Assembly (NCBI RefSeq): GCF_021025955.1
Contig: NZ_JAJNCL010000009.1
Location: 1-64,000, forward strand
DNA: 64,000 bases
Source: Rhodococcus qingshengii
GTDB lineage: Bacteria > Actinomycetota > Actinomycetes > Mycobacteriales > Mycobacteriaceae
Reading direction: 5' to 3'
A model generated the notes under the pieces. That model ran no database searches, was not told the origin of the DNA, and was given only the letters and a program-made list of their open reading frames with translations. Below are positions 31,969 to 40,007 of this stretch, piece after piece. The first letter of the stretch is position 1. Each line of letters starts with the position of its first letter. Made by a program: the position numbers and the translations under genes.

Positions 31969-32784
31969 ATGACCAGAACAGACGATCAGACCGGTTGGAC
32001 CTACCTCATGGACATGGACGGGGTTCTCGTCCACGAGGAGCACTTGATACCCGGAGCAGACACGTTCCTGGCAGAACTGGCGTCGAACGACATTCCGTAC
32101 ATGGTGCTCACCAACAACTCCATCCGCACCCCGCGTGACCTGCGAGCACGCCTCCTCAATTCGGGACTCGACATCCCGGAGAAGTCGATCTGGACGTCAG
32201 CGCTCGCTACCGCGACCTTCCTGGCCAACCAGCGTCCGGGCGGCAGCGCCTACGTGGTCGGCGAATCGGGGCTGACCACTGCACTGCACGACATCGGCTA
32301 CGTCCTGACGGATAGTGACCCCGACTACGTCGTCCTCGGCGAGACGCGCACGTACTCCTTCGAGGCAATCACCACCGCCATTCGCCTGGTCGAGCGCGGA
32401 TCGCGGTTCATCGCCACCAACCCCGACGCCACCGGGCCTTCGCGCGACGGCTCTCTACCGGCAACCGGCTCGGTCGCCGCTCTCATCACCAAGGCAACCG
32501 GACGCGATCCCTACTACGTCGGCAAGCCCAACGCCTTGATGATGCGCTCAGCCCTGCGGTCCATTGGCGCTCATTCGGCCAACACATTGATGATCGGCGA
32601 CCGCATGGACACCGACATCGTCTGTGGCCTCGAAGCCGGACTGCAGACGATTCTGGTGATGACCGGGATCTCGACCCGCGCGTCGGTCGAGCTCTACCCC
32701 TACCGCCCGACCATCGTCCTGGAGTCGGTCGCCGATCTTGTGGGAACGACAACCGATCCATTCCGTAGCAACACAAACAATTGA
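31969..32784 (+). CDS. HAD superfamily hydrolase, NagD type
   Basis: A 271-aa phosphatase: motif I DMDGVLVHEE, motif II VLTNNS, motif III Lys in YVGKPNALMM, motif IV MIGDRMDTDIVCGLEAGLQTILVMTG. The cap arrangement and GETRTYSFEAITTAI fit the NagD/4-nitrophenylphosphatase branch. The substrate is unknown. GGAG precedes the ATG at short distance. A small hairpin (31932-31948) separates it from the exporter gene. Confidence 0.9.
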   Translation: MTRTDDQTGWTYLMDMDGVLVHEEHLIPGADTFLAELASNDIPYMVLTNNSIRTPRDLRARLLNSGLDIPEKSIWTSALATATFLANQRPGGSAYVVGESGLTTALHDIGYVLTDSDPDYVVLGETRTYSFEAITTAIRLVERGSRFIATNPDATGPSRDGSLPATGSVAALITKATGRDPYYVGKPNALMMRSALRSIGAHSANTLMIGDRMDTDIVCGLEAGLQTILVMTGISTRASVELYPYRPTIVLESVADLVGTTTDPFRSNTNN

Positions 32785-33072
32785 TTCAAATTGCAAAACA
32801 AAACCGCGAGTCGGTAATTAGCCGGCGAAAGAACGGTGAATTTGCCAGAATCCGACTAGTCCGCTTTTTCCAACTAGACAAACAATCGGTTTTCATCAGA
32901 CCAGAATTACATAATGGTAGTTATACACAGTTCAGAGGCGGGTTTCTGGACCAGAAAAGGTGGATCACAGTCGAAAAAGAATTTGCGACAAAGCAGTAAC
33001 GAATCGTTTGCCGTGGCTGATACTCATTTCTGAACGACCCATTTCGGGTCCCAGACATGAAATGAGATTTTC
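32785..33072. other. AT-rich intergenic region before the signal-peptidase island
   Basis: 288 bases without a credible gene, clearly richer in A and T than the surroundings (for example 32785-32815 and 32860-32930). It probably holds the promoter of the island that starts at 33073; a precise -10/-35 pair cannot be fixed by eye. No terminator-like hairpin after the HAD gene is obvious. Confidence 0.5.
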
Positions 33073-33630
33073 ATGAAGAAGCAGACCAAGGGCGCGATCG
33101 CTGCTGCGGCGGCCGGTGCCCTCCTCCTCGGCGGTGCGGGCTCGCTCGCAGTGTGGAGCGACTCAGCCGACGTCGGAGGCGGCGGACCCGTCACTTCCGG
33201 TGCACTCGACCTGAGCGCCTGCGCACCGGTCGGCGGCGGTTGGAACTCCCTCAACCCAACGAAGACCGCAATCACCAACATCTCGGCTTACCGCATCGTC
33301 ACTACCGAGAGCATCGAATACACCTGCGACGTCACCGTGACCGCAGTGGGCGATCGTCTCGCGGCTGTTCTGACCGCGGATACGGCCGGCATCGTTCCGG
33401 GTGCCAACAGCACCGAACTTGCCGCCGCTGTACAGCCGGTTACGACCATCAAGGACGCTGGTGGCAACCCGATTTCACAGATCACCAAGGTACAGAACGG
33501 CACGATCGTGCACGTCGGAGTCCGTCTGAACTTCACCGAGGTGGCCAATCAGGTCGCACAGAATCAGTCGCTGGACTTGGCGGCGATGAAGTTGGTCGTC
33601 ACTCAGACAGCGCTGACTCCGGCTCCGTAA
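33073..33630 (+). CDS. Alternate-type signal peptide protein, paralogue 1
   Basis: A 185-aa exported protein. The opening MKKQTKGAIAAAAAGALLLGG plus AVWSDSADVGGG is the alternate-type (SipW/TasA-like) signal with the W-S-D-S motif after the hydrophobic stretch, followed by SGALDLSAC. The mature part has two Cys (probably one disulfide) and beta-rich sequence, ending LTPAP. The gene at 37014 has the same design and the same LTPAP end, so the two flank the island as paralogues. SipW-type peptidases encoded at 34198 and 35425 are the likely processing enzymes. The function of the mature protein is unknown; surface fibre subunits are one possibility. Confidence 0.85.
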   Translation: MKKQTKGAIAAAAAGALLLGGAGSLAVWSDSADVGGGGPVTSGALDLSACAPVGGGWNSLNPTKTAITNISAYRIVTTESIEYTCDVTVTAVGDRLAAVLTADTAGIVPGANSTELAAAVQPVTTIKDAGGNPISQITKVQNGTIVHVGVRLNFTEVANQVAQNQSLDLAAMKLVVTQTALTPAP

Positions 33631-33634
33631 TTTC

Positions 33635-34201
33635 ATGAGGAAAAGGGTCTGGGGAGCTATCGCAGTCGCGGTGGCTGCTGTAGCGGTGTTCGCATCGTCA
33701 CAGCAGTCGCTCGCACTGTGGTCCGATTCGGCGAGCGCGAGTGGTGGGACCGCAACTGCCGCAAGCGTCAACCTCACCGTTGGCACATCGGCCGGAACCA
33801 GTGCGGCGTACACCCTGGCGAACTTGACGACGGCCGCGACGCCTATCGTCCCGGGGAACACGGTGCAAGCTCCGCTCACCGTCAAGAATTCGGGGTCTGA
33901 TCCTCTGCAGTGGCGAATGCAGTCGACGACCACACTTCCGGGATTCACGTTGACCACGTACGGAGTTGCCAACGAAGGTGCCTGCCCTGCCGGCGTCAAC
34001 ACCACGGCCCCGGCAGTGACCCCATTGACGTCCGGATCGATGAATGCATCGCTGCAATACCCGGTTTCTCCCGCGTACATGCCGACTCCGCTCGCATCTG
34101 GTGGCACATACGTCCTGTGTCTGCGGCTCACGGTGGAGGCTGGTGCGGTTTCCGGTCAGACGAACAACGCCACCTTCACGTTCCAGGCAGGGGCGGCATG
34201 A
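33635..34201 (+). CDS. SipW-dependent-type exported protein 2
   Basis: A 188-aa protein that begins MRKRVWGAIAVAVAAVAVFA, then LALWSDSASASGG, the same W-S-D-S-A motif after the hydrophobic core, followed by ASVNLTVG. The mature part is Thr/Val/Asn-rich with a probable beta-sandwich (PGNTVQAPLTVKNSGSDPLQW resembles a DUF11/CalY-like strand pattern). It starts 4 bases after the previous gene and overlaps the peptidase gene (ATGA), which ties it to that peptidase. Confidence 0.83.
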   Translation: MRKRVWGAIAVAVAAVAVFASSQQSLALWSDSASASGGTATAASVNLTVGTSAGTSAAYTLANLTTAATPIVPGNTVQAPLTVKNSGSDPLQWRMQSTTTLPGFTLTTYGVANEGACPAGVNTTAPAVTPLTSGSMNASLQYPVSPAYMPTPLASGGTYVLCLRLTVEAGAVSGQTNNATFTFQAGAA

Positions 34202-34842
34202 CGAAACACTCGACCAAACGCGGTGAACGCACCGGCCCTCTGTGGTGGGTCACCTCGATTGTCAGCTGGACACTGCTGCTGGCGATTTCGGCTGTCATCG
34301 TCGCGACCATCGTCGTCCCCTTCTTTGCCGGCGCACAACGCTTCACGATTCTGACCGGTTCGATGCGCCCGACGTACAACCCTGGATCACTGGTGGTAGT
34401 CAAACCTGTCGATCCATCCGAACTTGGGATCGGTACACCCATCACCTACCAGCTCGAATCCGGGCAGCCAACCGTCGTCACGCACCGGATCATCGCCACA
34501 AGTGAAAACCAGAAGGGTGAAAGAACTTTCATCACCCAAGGCGACGCGAACGGTGCACGCGACGAGAAAGAAGTACGGCCAGTACAGATCCGGGGAAAGG
34601 TTTGGTACAGCCTTCCGTATCTCGGCTACGTCAACACTTGGCTCACAGGAGAGCAGCGGACCGTGATCGTGGTGATAGTCGTGACGGCACTACTGCTGTA
34701 CGCGGCCTACATGATGATCAGCGGCATCCGCGACGGCCGGAAGGAGCGAGCTCGAGCCCGATTGGCTCCTGACCCTGCAGCTTCCAACGTCACCGACTCC
34801 GTCCAGATCGAGAGAGGCCAACACGATGCCCTCGCACCCTGA
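34198..34842 (+). CDS. SipW-type signal peptidase I
   Basis: A 214-aa membrane peptidase of the S26B (ER/SipW) class. The first helix is at residues 17-41; the nucleophile is Ser55 in LTGSMRPTYNPGS; His96 in VTHRII replaces the bacterial Lys, the hallmark of this class; TQGDANGARD and RGKVWYSLPYLGYV complete the boxes. A second helix lies at about 157-180. It removes signal peptides at the outer face of the membrane; the flanking alternate-signal proteins are the obvious substrates. Confidence 0.92.
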   Translation: MTKHSTKRGERTGPLWWVTSIVSWTLLLAISAVIVATIVVPFFAGAQRFTILTGSMRPTYNPGSLVVVKPVDPSELGIGTPITYQLESGQPTVVTHRIIATSENQKGERTFITQGDANGARDEKEVRPVQIRGKVWYSLPYLGYVNTWLTGEQRTVIVVIVVTALLLYAAYMMISGIRDGRKERARARLAPDPAASNVTDSVQIERGQHDALAP

Positions 34843-35428
34843 CCGTCCGGCCCACCGGATTCGTCACCTGTTGACCAGCACGCGTTTTCGCGCGCTGCTC
34901 GCACTGGGGATGGTGCTAGGCGTCGGCGGTGTGACCACACTCGCGGCCTGGACGTCCTCCGCCACTGCGATTTCGGGAAACATCACGACCGGGTCGATCA
35001 ATCTACAGTTGAACACCACAACCCAACCCATGCTGACCACAACACTGAGCTTCAGCCAACTCGGCAAAACCGGGATGCTCCCCGGCGACTCGAACTCCGC
35101 CATCGTCAAAGTCAACAACGTGGGGGCAGGCGTGAATCTTCCTCTGAAATACACGATTACTTCCACCAGCGCCGGCGCACTGACGACCTACTTGCGGATG
35201 ACTGTGTCGTCGAACGGAACTGTGGCCAACAAATGCACAGATGGCAGCAATGTGGTGTCGTCTTTACCCCTGACCCTCACCGCAAATCAGGCGGTCGGTG
35301 CGCCCGACCGTTCTCTGGCTGTCGGGGCAACCGATAATCTCTGTGTCTCGGTGACGCTTCCGACAAGTCCGACCCCACCGACGAGCAGCTCGTCGAGCGT
35401 CGTCCTGAACTTCTCGGCAAAGGTGTGA
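34826..35428 (+). CDS. SipW-dependent-type exported protein 3
   Basis: A 200-aa protein. After about 24 polar residues the signal helix LLALGMVLGVGGVTTLAAW leads into AAWTSSATAISGNITTGSIN, the island's W-[ST]-x-[ST]-A motif. The mature part is Ser/Thr-rich and predicted beta, with a Cys pair (near 139 and 171), and its centre resembles exported protein 2 (PGDSNSAIVKVNNVGAGVNLPLKY). It overlaps the preceding peptidase gene by 17 bases and the next peptidase fusion by 4, so it is cotranslated with both. Confidence 0.83.
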   Translation: MPSHPDRPAHRIRHLLTSTRFRALLALGMVLGVGGVTTLAAWTSSATAISGNITTGSINLQLNTTTQPMLTTTLSFSQLGKTGMLPGDSNSAIVKVNNVGAGVNLPLKYTITSTSAGALTTYLRMTVSSNGTVANKCTDGSNVVSSLPLTLTANQAVGAPDRSLAVGATDNLCVSVTLPTSPTPPTSSSSSVVLNFSAKV

Positions 35429-37014
35429 GCGCCGTGTCACGACATACCAATATTCGACCGAAAGCCTCTATGCCGAGGCGGATTCAGGAAATCCTGCTCA
35501 CGGTCGGAGCCCTCGCCGGTCTGGCATCCATCGCCTTGTTCGTTGCCGGCTTCGCTTTCGGTATCACGCCGCTGATCTTCAAGAGCGGATCAATGTCTCC
35601 CACGATCGATACCGGCGCGCTGGCATTTGCGCGCACAGTGCCTGCTTCGGAAGTTCAAGTCGGTGACATCGTCAGTGTCTACGACAACCAAGGCGTTCGA
35701 ATCACCCATCGTGTCGACACGATCGAGCAGCAAGGCAACAATCTTGCCGTCGCTCAACTGCGCGGCGACGCAAATCCCGTCGCAGACCCAGATCCTTACG
35801 TCATCACCGAAGCGGATCGAGTCTTCTTCAGCGTCGACCGACTCGGCTATGCCGCAGTCTGGTTGTCAGGGCCGAGTGGCATTGTCCTCGGTGCGATTGC
35901 CGTCGGGGGATTGCTGTACATCGCATTTCGCCCCCGAAAGAGAGCGGATGAAGGGGAACCCGGGATGGATCGTCAGGATTCGCGCGGCGATTCCCACGCC
36001 TTCAAGGCAATCGTCGCATTGGCAACGGTCGGTCTCAGCGTGACGGGCATTACGAACATAGGTGGAACACAGGCCGCCTTCACGGGCACGGCGACAGCGG
36101 GCAGCATTTCGTTCAGCACTGCAGCAAGCTTTCCGAAACCTCCCGCATCAATGACCTGCTCGGACAAGGGAACTTCCGTCCTGCTCGCTTGGCCTGGCGT
36201 TGCCACGGATACATTTCGAATCATCGTCCGAAATGCAACCAACACCACCCAACCTCCGCTGATCAGAGACGTGACCGGCCTCTCGACGACCCTGACGTTG
36301 TCCGATCTGCCCAGCGGCGGGATTCTCCTGTCGAACACGAACTACGATGTCGAATTACACGGACTCGTTGGAAGTTACGTGACACCGGAATACACCGGGT
36401 ACCGCATCAGCAGTTCGACACTGCTCATCATCCTCAATGACATGGCGTGTGTATCCGGACCCACGAGCGGAACCACGGCAGCCTCAGCTCCGGCCGCTCG
36501 GTCGGCGCTGGTTGCGCAAGCTCCGAGTGCTACGACCACCACCCCCACCGCAGCAGTCAGTTCGGTCACACCTTCACCCACGACTACTCCGAGCGCATCA
36601 ACAACCACGCAGGCCACGACAACTACCAGCACAACTACGCCCTCGACAACCACCTCGTCACCGGCTACAGCTACGCCGTCCTCAGCGACAACGACCAGGA
36701 CAACGACACCCGCAACAACTACGACCACCGCGAGCGAGGTTCCCATCGACGCCCCGGCGACCACGACCGGTCTCAGCGCCCAGAAGCTCTCGACTGTCAG
36801 CGGAACCGTTGTGTCCGTGTCGAATTCATCAGGAACTGAGATATACCGAGGTACCGTCGACACCGACGCTGTCCTCCACTGGCTCACCGGAACTGATCAG
36901 TTGTATGTGATCACCACTGCAGGCGTCACCGTCATCGATACGTCAACGGGGGTCTGGGCCGAATCTCCCGCCCCGAGCGAACTTCCGGACGAGATCAAGG
37001 CATTGGTGCCGTGA
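35425..37014 (+). CDS. SipW-type signal peptidase fused to substrate-like domain and Thr-rich stalk
   Basis: 529 aa in three parts. Residues 1-170 form a complete SipW-type peptidase: helix at about 23-50, Ser56 in KSGSMSPT, His95 in ITHRVD, RGDANPVADPD, second helix at about 148-167. Residues 190-235 repeat a signal-like helix followed by AAFTGTATAGSISF, which resembles the cleavage region of the island's exported proteins. Then come a fibronectin-III-like part (about 240-345), a Thr/Ser/Pro stalk (about 352-440) and a C-terminal beta-rich segment. An ATG at 35965 (residue 181) preceded by AGGGGA could start a separate product. The fusion suggests the enzyme may cut its own chain. Confidence 0.85.
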   Translation: MSAVSRHTNIRPKASMPRRIQEILLTVGALAGLASIALFVAGFAFGITPLIFKSGSMSPTIDTGALAFARTVPASEVQVGDIVSVYDNQGVRITHRVDTIEQQGNNLAVAQLRGDANPVADPDPYVITEADRVFFSVDRLGYAAVWLSGPSGIVLGAIAVGGLLYIAFRPRKRADEGEPGMDRQDSRGDSHAFKAIVALATVGLSVTGITNIGGTQAAFTGTATAGSISFSTAASFPKPPASMTCSDKGTSVLLAWPGVATDTFRIIVRNATNTTQPPLIRDVTGLSTTLTLSDLPSGGILLSNTNYDVELHGLVGSYVTPEYTGYRISSSTLLIILNDMACVSGPTSGTTAASAPAARSALVAQAPSATTTTPTAAVSSVTPSPTTTPSASTTTQATTTTSTTTPSTTTSSPATATPSSATTTRTTTPATTTTTASEVPIDAPATTTGLSAQKLSTVSGTVVSVSNSSGTEIYRGTVDTDAVLHWLTGTDQLYVITTAGVTVIDTSTGVWAESPAPSELPDEIKALVP

Positions 37015-37613
37015 TGAAAAAAACGACGAAAGCCGCCATGGCAGTCGCCGCGGCCGGAGCTGTATTGCTCGGCGGTTCGGGCACATTGGCGAAGTGGACG
37101 GACAGCGCGACTTTGACAAGCGCCGCCGTCCGATCCGGGAGGCTGGAGCTGGGGGCATGCGTCACGGCGCAAGGGGGAGGGTGGTATTCACAGGTGTACG
37201 TGAACTACGACCCCAATCCGAACCCACTCGTACCCATCCCCGATATCAGTACGTATCGACTCAAGCCCGGATACAACTACACATTCTTCTGCGACTCGGT
37301 AGTCACGGCCACTGGTCCGAGATTGAAAGCCAACGTCATGGTCGACAAGTCCAAGCTGAGCGGCGGCATCGCCACTGCCCCCAACGTCGGCCTTCGAACC
37401 TATGTAACGGATCAGAGCAACAATCTGCTCTATGACAGCAGCGCACCCGCACCCAACGTCGGAGTGGTCACCTCGGCGCTGAACAACACCTATCTGGCGG
37501 CCCAGGTGCTGTTCACGATCTACCCCGCTGACACGACAAGCTCAGGTCTCACACTGAATACGACGGCGTTGACGATCGACGTCGAACAACTGGGTCTCAC
37601 GCCCGCGCCGTAG
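37014..37613 (+). CDS. Alternate-type signal peptide protein, paralogue 2
   Basis: A 199-aa exported protein: MKKTTKAAMAVAAAGAVLLG then LAKWTDSATLTSAAVRSGRL, the alternate-type signal. Two Cys, aromatic-rich loop (GGGWYSQVYVNYDPNPNP) and the end LTPAP match the protein at 33073. I chose the ATG at 37014, whose first base is the last base of the previous stop; a GTG one codon earlier is the alternative. It closes the island and is followed by a terminator hairpin. Confidence 0.83.
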   Translation: MKKTTKAAMAVAAAGAVLLGGSGTLAKWTDSATLTSAAVRSGRLELGACVTAQGGGWYSQVYVNYDPNPNPLVPIPDISTYRLKPGYNYTFFCDSVVTATGPRLKANVMVDKSKLSGGIATAPNVGLRTYVTDQSNNLLYDSSAPAPNVGVVTSALNNTYLAAQVLFTIYPADTTSSGLTLNTTALTIDVEQLGLTPAP

Positions 37614-37615
37614 AA

Positions 37616-37646
37616 CGCCTTGCCGACGGAAGTTCAAGGCAAGGCG
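37616..37646. terminator. Hairpin between convergent genes
   Basis: CGCCTTGCC (37616-37624) pairs with GGCAAGGCG (37638-37646). It lies between the last island gene and the convergent metZ and can serve both. Confidence 0.7.
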
Positions 37647-37656
37647 CTCTAGCGAT

Positions 37657-38880
37657 TCAGCCGAGAGCTCGCTTCAGATCAGCCAACAGATCAGCCGTGT
37701 CTTCGAGCCCGACGGACAGACGCACAACGCCATCTGTAAGACCCACTGCCGCACGGCCTTCCGGACCCATCGCCCGGTGCGTCGTCGTGGCGGGATGAGT
37801 GATCAAGGACTTGGAGTCACCGAGGTTGTTGGAGATGTCGATGACGCGCAGGCCGTTGAGAACCTCGAATGCCCGCTTCTTGCCCTCACCGTCGGAGGCG
37901 TTGAGCTCGAATGTGACAACGGTTCCGCCGCCGCTCATTTGAGACTTCGCGAGCTCGTGCTGCGGGTGTGAAGTCAGGTACGGATACTTGACCCACTTGA
38001 CGCCGGAGTGCTCTTCGAGGAATTCGGCGATCTCGAGGGCCGAAGCCACGGAGTGCCGAATGCGGACCGGCATGGTCTCGAGACCCTTGAGCAACGTCCA
38101 CGCGTTGAACGGGCTGAGCGCAGGTCCGGTGTGCCGCATCAGTTCTCGAACGGGACCGCTGATGTACTCCTCGGTTCCGAGGATCGCGCCACCGAGCACG
38201 CGACCTTGACCGTCGATGTGCTTGGTGCCGGAGTACACAACGACGTCGGCACCAAGATCGAGGCTGCGCTGCAACAAGGGTGTCGCGAAGACGTTGTCCA
38301 GCACTACCTTTGCGCCAGCCGTATGAGCAAGCTCCGACACCCGCCGAACGTTGACGAGGGACTGCATCGGGTTGGACGGCGTCTCGAAGAACACCGCCGT
38401 GGTGGGCACGGACAGCGCCTCTTCCCACTGCGCATTGTCCTCACCGTCGACAAAAACGACCTCGACGCCCCAGCGCGGGAGGATCTCGTTGCACACCACG
38501 AAGCAGGATCCGAAGAGGCTGCGCGCGGCAACCAGTCGGTCGCCGTTGCCCAACAGCGCACCCAACGCCGTGAAGACGGCCGACATTCCGCTGGCCGTCG
38601 CGAAGCAGGCTTCCGCGCCTTCGATCAGACGAAGACGCTCTTCGAACATCTTGACCGTCGGGTTGCCGTAGCGAGAGTAGACAAAGTGATCCACCTCGCC
38701 GGTGAAGGCTTGTTCGGCGGCTTCTGCACTCTCATAAACGAATCCGGAGTTGAGGAACAGCGCTTCGGACGTCTCCTCGAACCCGGTGCGCATCAGTCCG
38801 CCGCGAACACCGAGAGTGCCGAGACCGACGTCGTCCGGCAGCGCTCGTTGAAACGCGCCACCCTGTGGAATTCCGCTCAC
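37657..38880 (-). CDS. metZ: O-succinylhomoserine sulfhydrylase MetZ
   Basis: A PLP enzyme of methionine synthesis that makes homocysteine from O-succinylhomoserine and sulfide. The 407-aa protein shows the Cys/Met-metabolism fold: YSRYGNPTVKMFEERL, ACFATASGMSA, FFETPSNPMQ, VVLDNVFATPLLQRSLDLGADVVVYSGTKHIDGQGR (PLP Lys in SGTKH) and SLGDSK-type C-terminal region. The GTG start overlaps the stop of the rhodanese gene, as at Rv0390-Rv0391; longer open frame upstream is rejected for that reason. No SAM element was seen here. Confidence 0.95.
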   Translation of the reverse strand: MSGIPQGGAFQRALPDDVGLGTLGVRGGLMRTGFEETSEALFLNSGFVYESAEAAEQAFTGEVDHFVYSRYGNPTVKMFEERLRLIEGAEACFATASGMSAVFTALGALLGNGDRLVAARSLFGSCFVVCNEILPRWGVEVVFVDGEDNAQWEEALSVPTTAVFFETPSNPMQSLVNVRRVSELAHTAGAKVVLDNVFATPLLQRSLDLGADVVVYSGTKHIDGQGRVLGGAILGTEEYISGPVRELMRHTGPALSPFNAWTLLKGLETMPVRIRHSVASALEIAEFLEEHSGVKWVKYPYLTSHPQHELAKSQMSGGGTVVTFELNASDGEGKKRAFEVLNGLRVIDISNNLGDSKSLITHPATTTHRAMGPEGRAAVGLTDGVVRLSVGLEDTADLLADLKRALG

Positions 38881-39314
38881 TGCTGCCTCCATGGCAGGCC
38901 GATGGCCCGCCAACCTACAAGTCCGCGATGTCCGTCGGCACCCAATGCGCCTTCGAACCCGTCGAGCACGTTGAACGACGGGCCGATGCCCGCCGCAGTC
39001 GCAGCTTCCGCCGCACCGATGGAACGCTGTCCGGATCGACACAGGAAGATCACCGGACGCTCCGACCCGGAGGAATCGGCAGTGATGCCGGCTTCCTTCA
39101 ACTGGTCGACGAAGTTGTCATTGCGCGCGCCGGTCGGGTGGCTCACCCATTCGATCAGTGCGGCCTGCTTGCCGAGGGACGAGACATCGGGGACACCGAC
39201 GTACTTCCACTCTGCATCGGTCCGCACGTCGACCAGCACGGCGTCGGGGTTTTCGCGGAGCAGCTCCCAGGCTTGCTCCGGCGTCAGATCGCCTGCGTAA
39301 CTCACGTAGTCCAT
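38877..39314 (-). CDS. Rhodanese-like sulfurtransferase
   Basis: A 145-aa single-domain rhodanese: LLRENPDAVLVDVRTDAEW near the start and the active-site loop FLCRSGQRS with the catalytic Cys, then DGFEGALGADGHRG. It probably carries sulfane sulfur. It is coupled to metZ by GTGA, consistent with supplying reduced sulfur to the sulfhydrylase (inference). The ATG at 39314 has no clear Shine-Dalgarno; translation may be leaderless. Confidence 0.9.
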   Translation of the reverse strand: MDYVSYAGDLTPEQAWELLRENPDAVLVDVRTDAEWKYVGVPDVSSLGKQAALIEWVSHPTGARNDNFVDQLKEAGITADSSGSERPVIFLCRSGQRSIGAAEAATAAGIGPSFNVLDGFEGALGADGHRGLVGWRAIGLPWRQQ

Positions 39315-39351
39315 GTTTTCACAAGACTGCCGTAAGCGCCTGAGCGGGCCG

Positions 39352-39777
39352 TCAGTTGCAGACGACCCAGCGGTTGCCGTCACGGGTCAGTGCCCAGGTC
39401 GAGACTCGATCTCCCGCTCCGCCGCCGGTGATCGTCACGTCGGCCCGGGCACGATCGCCGTTGACCTCGACCTTGTCCACGCCTTTGAGTTCGACGCTCC
39501 CGTCCACGTCGGCCAGCGGACCAGTGCTCGAATTGAAGCTCGTGCAGGTCAGGGTCTTGATCGTCTCCGCGTCATCGCGGTTCTCGGCATCGACGTAGTC
39601 GGTGACGGAACGGCTCACACGGTCGGACTCGGTGACGTTGTCCTCGGCCGGCGAAATCCACGACGCGACAAAGATTCCACCCAGAATCAGGGCGACGATG
39701 GCGACAGCCAAGAGGAACGGCCCCGCAGACGCCTTCTTGCCATCGATGTTGTCGGATTCGCGAAGCTCGTCACTCAT
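39352..39777 (-). CDS. Small membrane-anchored protein, unknown function
   Basis: 141 aa. About 25 polar residues, one membrane helix (PFLLAVAIVALILGGIFVASW), then an extracytoplasmic domain of about 90 residues: VSRSVTDYVDAENRDDAETI, TCTSFNS and a C-terminal WALTRDGNRWVVCN. The pattern (short helix, then a cystatin-like alpha+beta domain with a Cys near each end) resembles DUF4878/NTF2-like lipid or wall-associated proteins of mycobacteria. I could not name the family firmly. Confidence 0.78.
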   Translation of the reverse strand: MSDELRESDNIDGKKASAGPFLLAVAIVALILGGIFVASWISPAEDNVTESDRVSRSVTDYVDAENRDDAETIKTLTCTSFNSSTGPLADVDGSVELKGVDKVEVNGDRARADVTITGGGAGDRVSTWALTRDGNRWVVCN

Positions 39778-39938
39778 AATGCCAATACTCCCCCACAACT
39801 TGAAATTGTGGCCCGTCAAGGATCAGGCCCCTACCCCGAATACCCGAGACAACAGAAGAATGGGAAGAAAGAATAGGTTTACCCACAACCGATCGAGTGA
39901 GAGTGTGGATCCGTTCGCCCGCAACCGAGGCACTGTGC

Positions 39939-39957
39939 TTAGGTTCGGCTAAATTGG
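39939..39957. promoter_or_regulatory. Possible IdeR/DtxR iron box
   Basis: TTAGGTTCGGCTAAATTGG matches the left two-thirds of the IdeR consensus (TTAGGTTAGGCTAACCTAA) with one mismatch in 14 bases; the right half is poor. It lies 50 bases before fprA, a flavoprotein that can feed iron-sulfur and haem enzymes. Iron control is plausible, not shown. Confidence 0.4.
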
Positions 39958-40007
39958 ATACTTGTCGATATGTTGTCCGAACTTCGAAGAAGGTAGCTGT
40001 CCTCACG

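Noticed and set aside
36590-36750. Possible repeat array or CRISPR-like tract
   Set aside because: The repeats are Thr/Ser codons of the protein stalk (ACA/ACT/ACC), irregular in length and without spacers.
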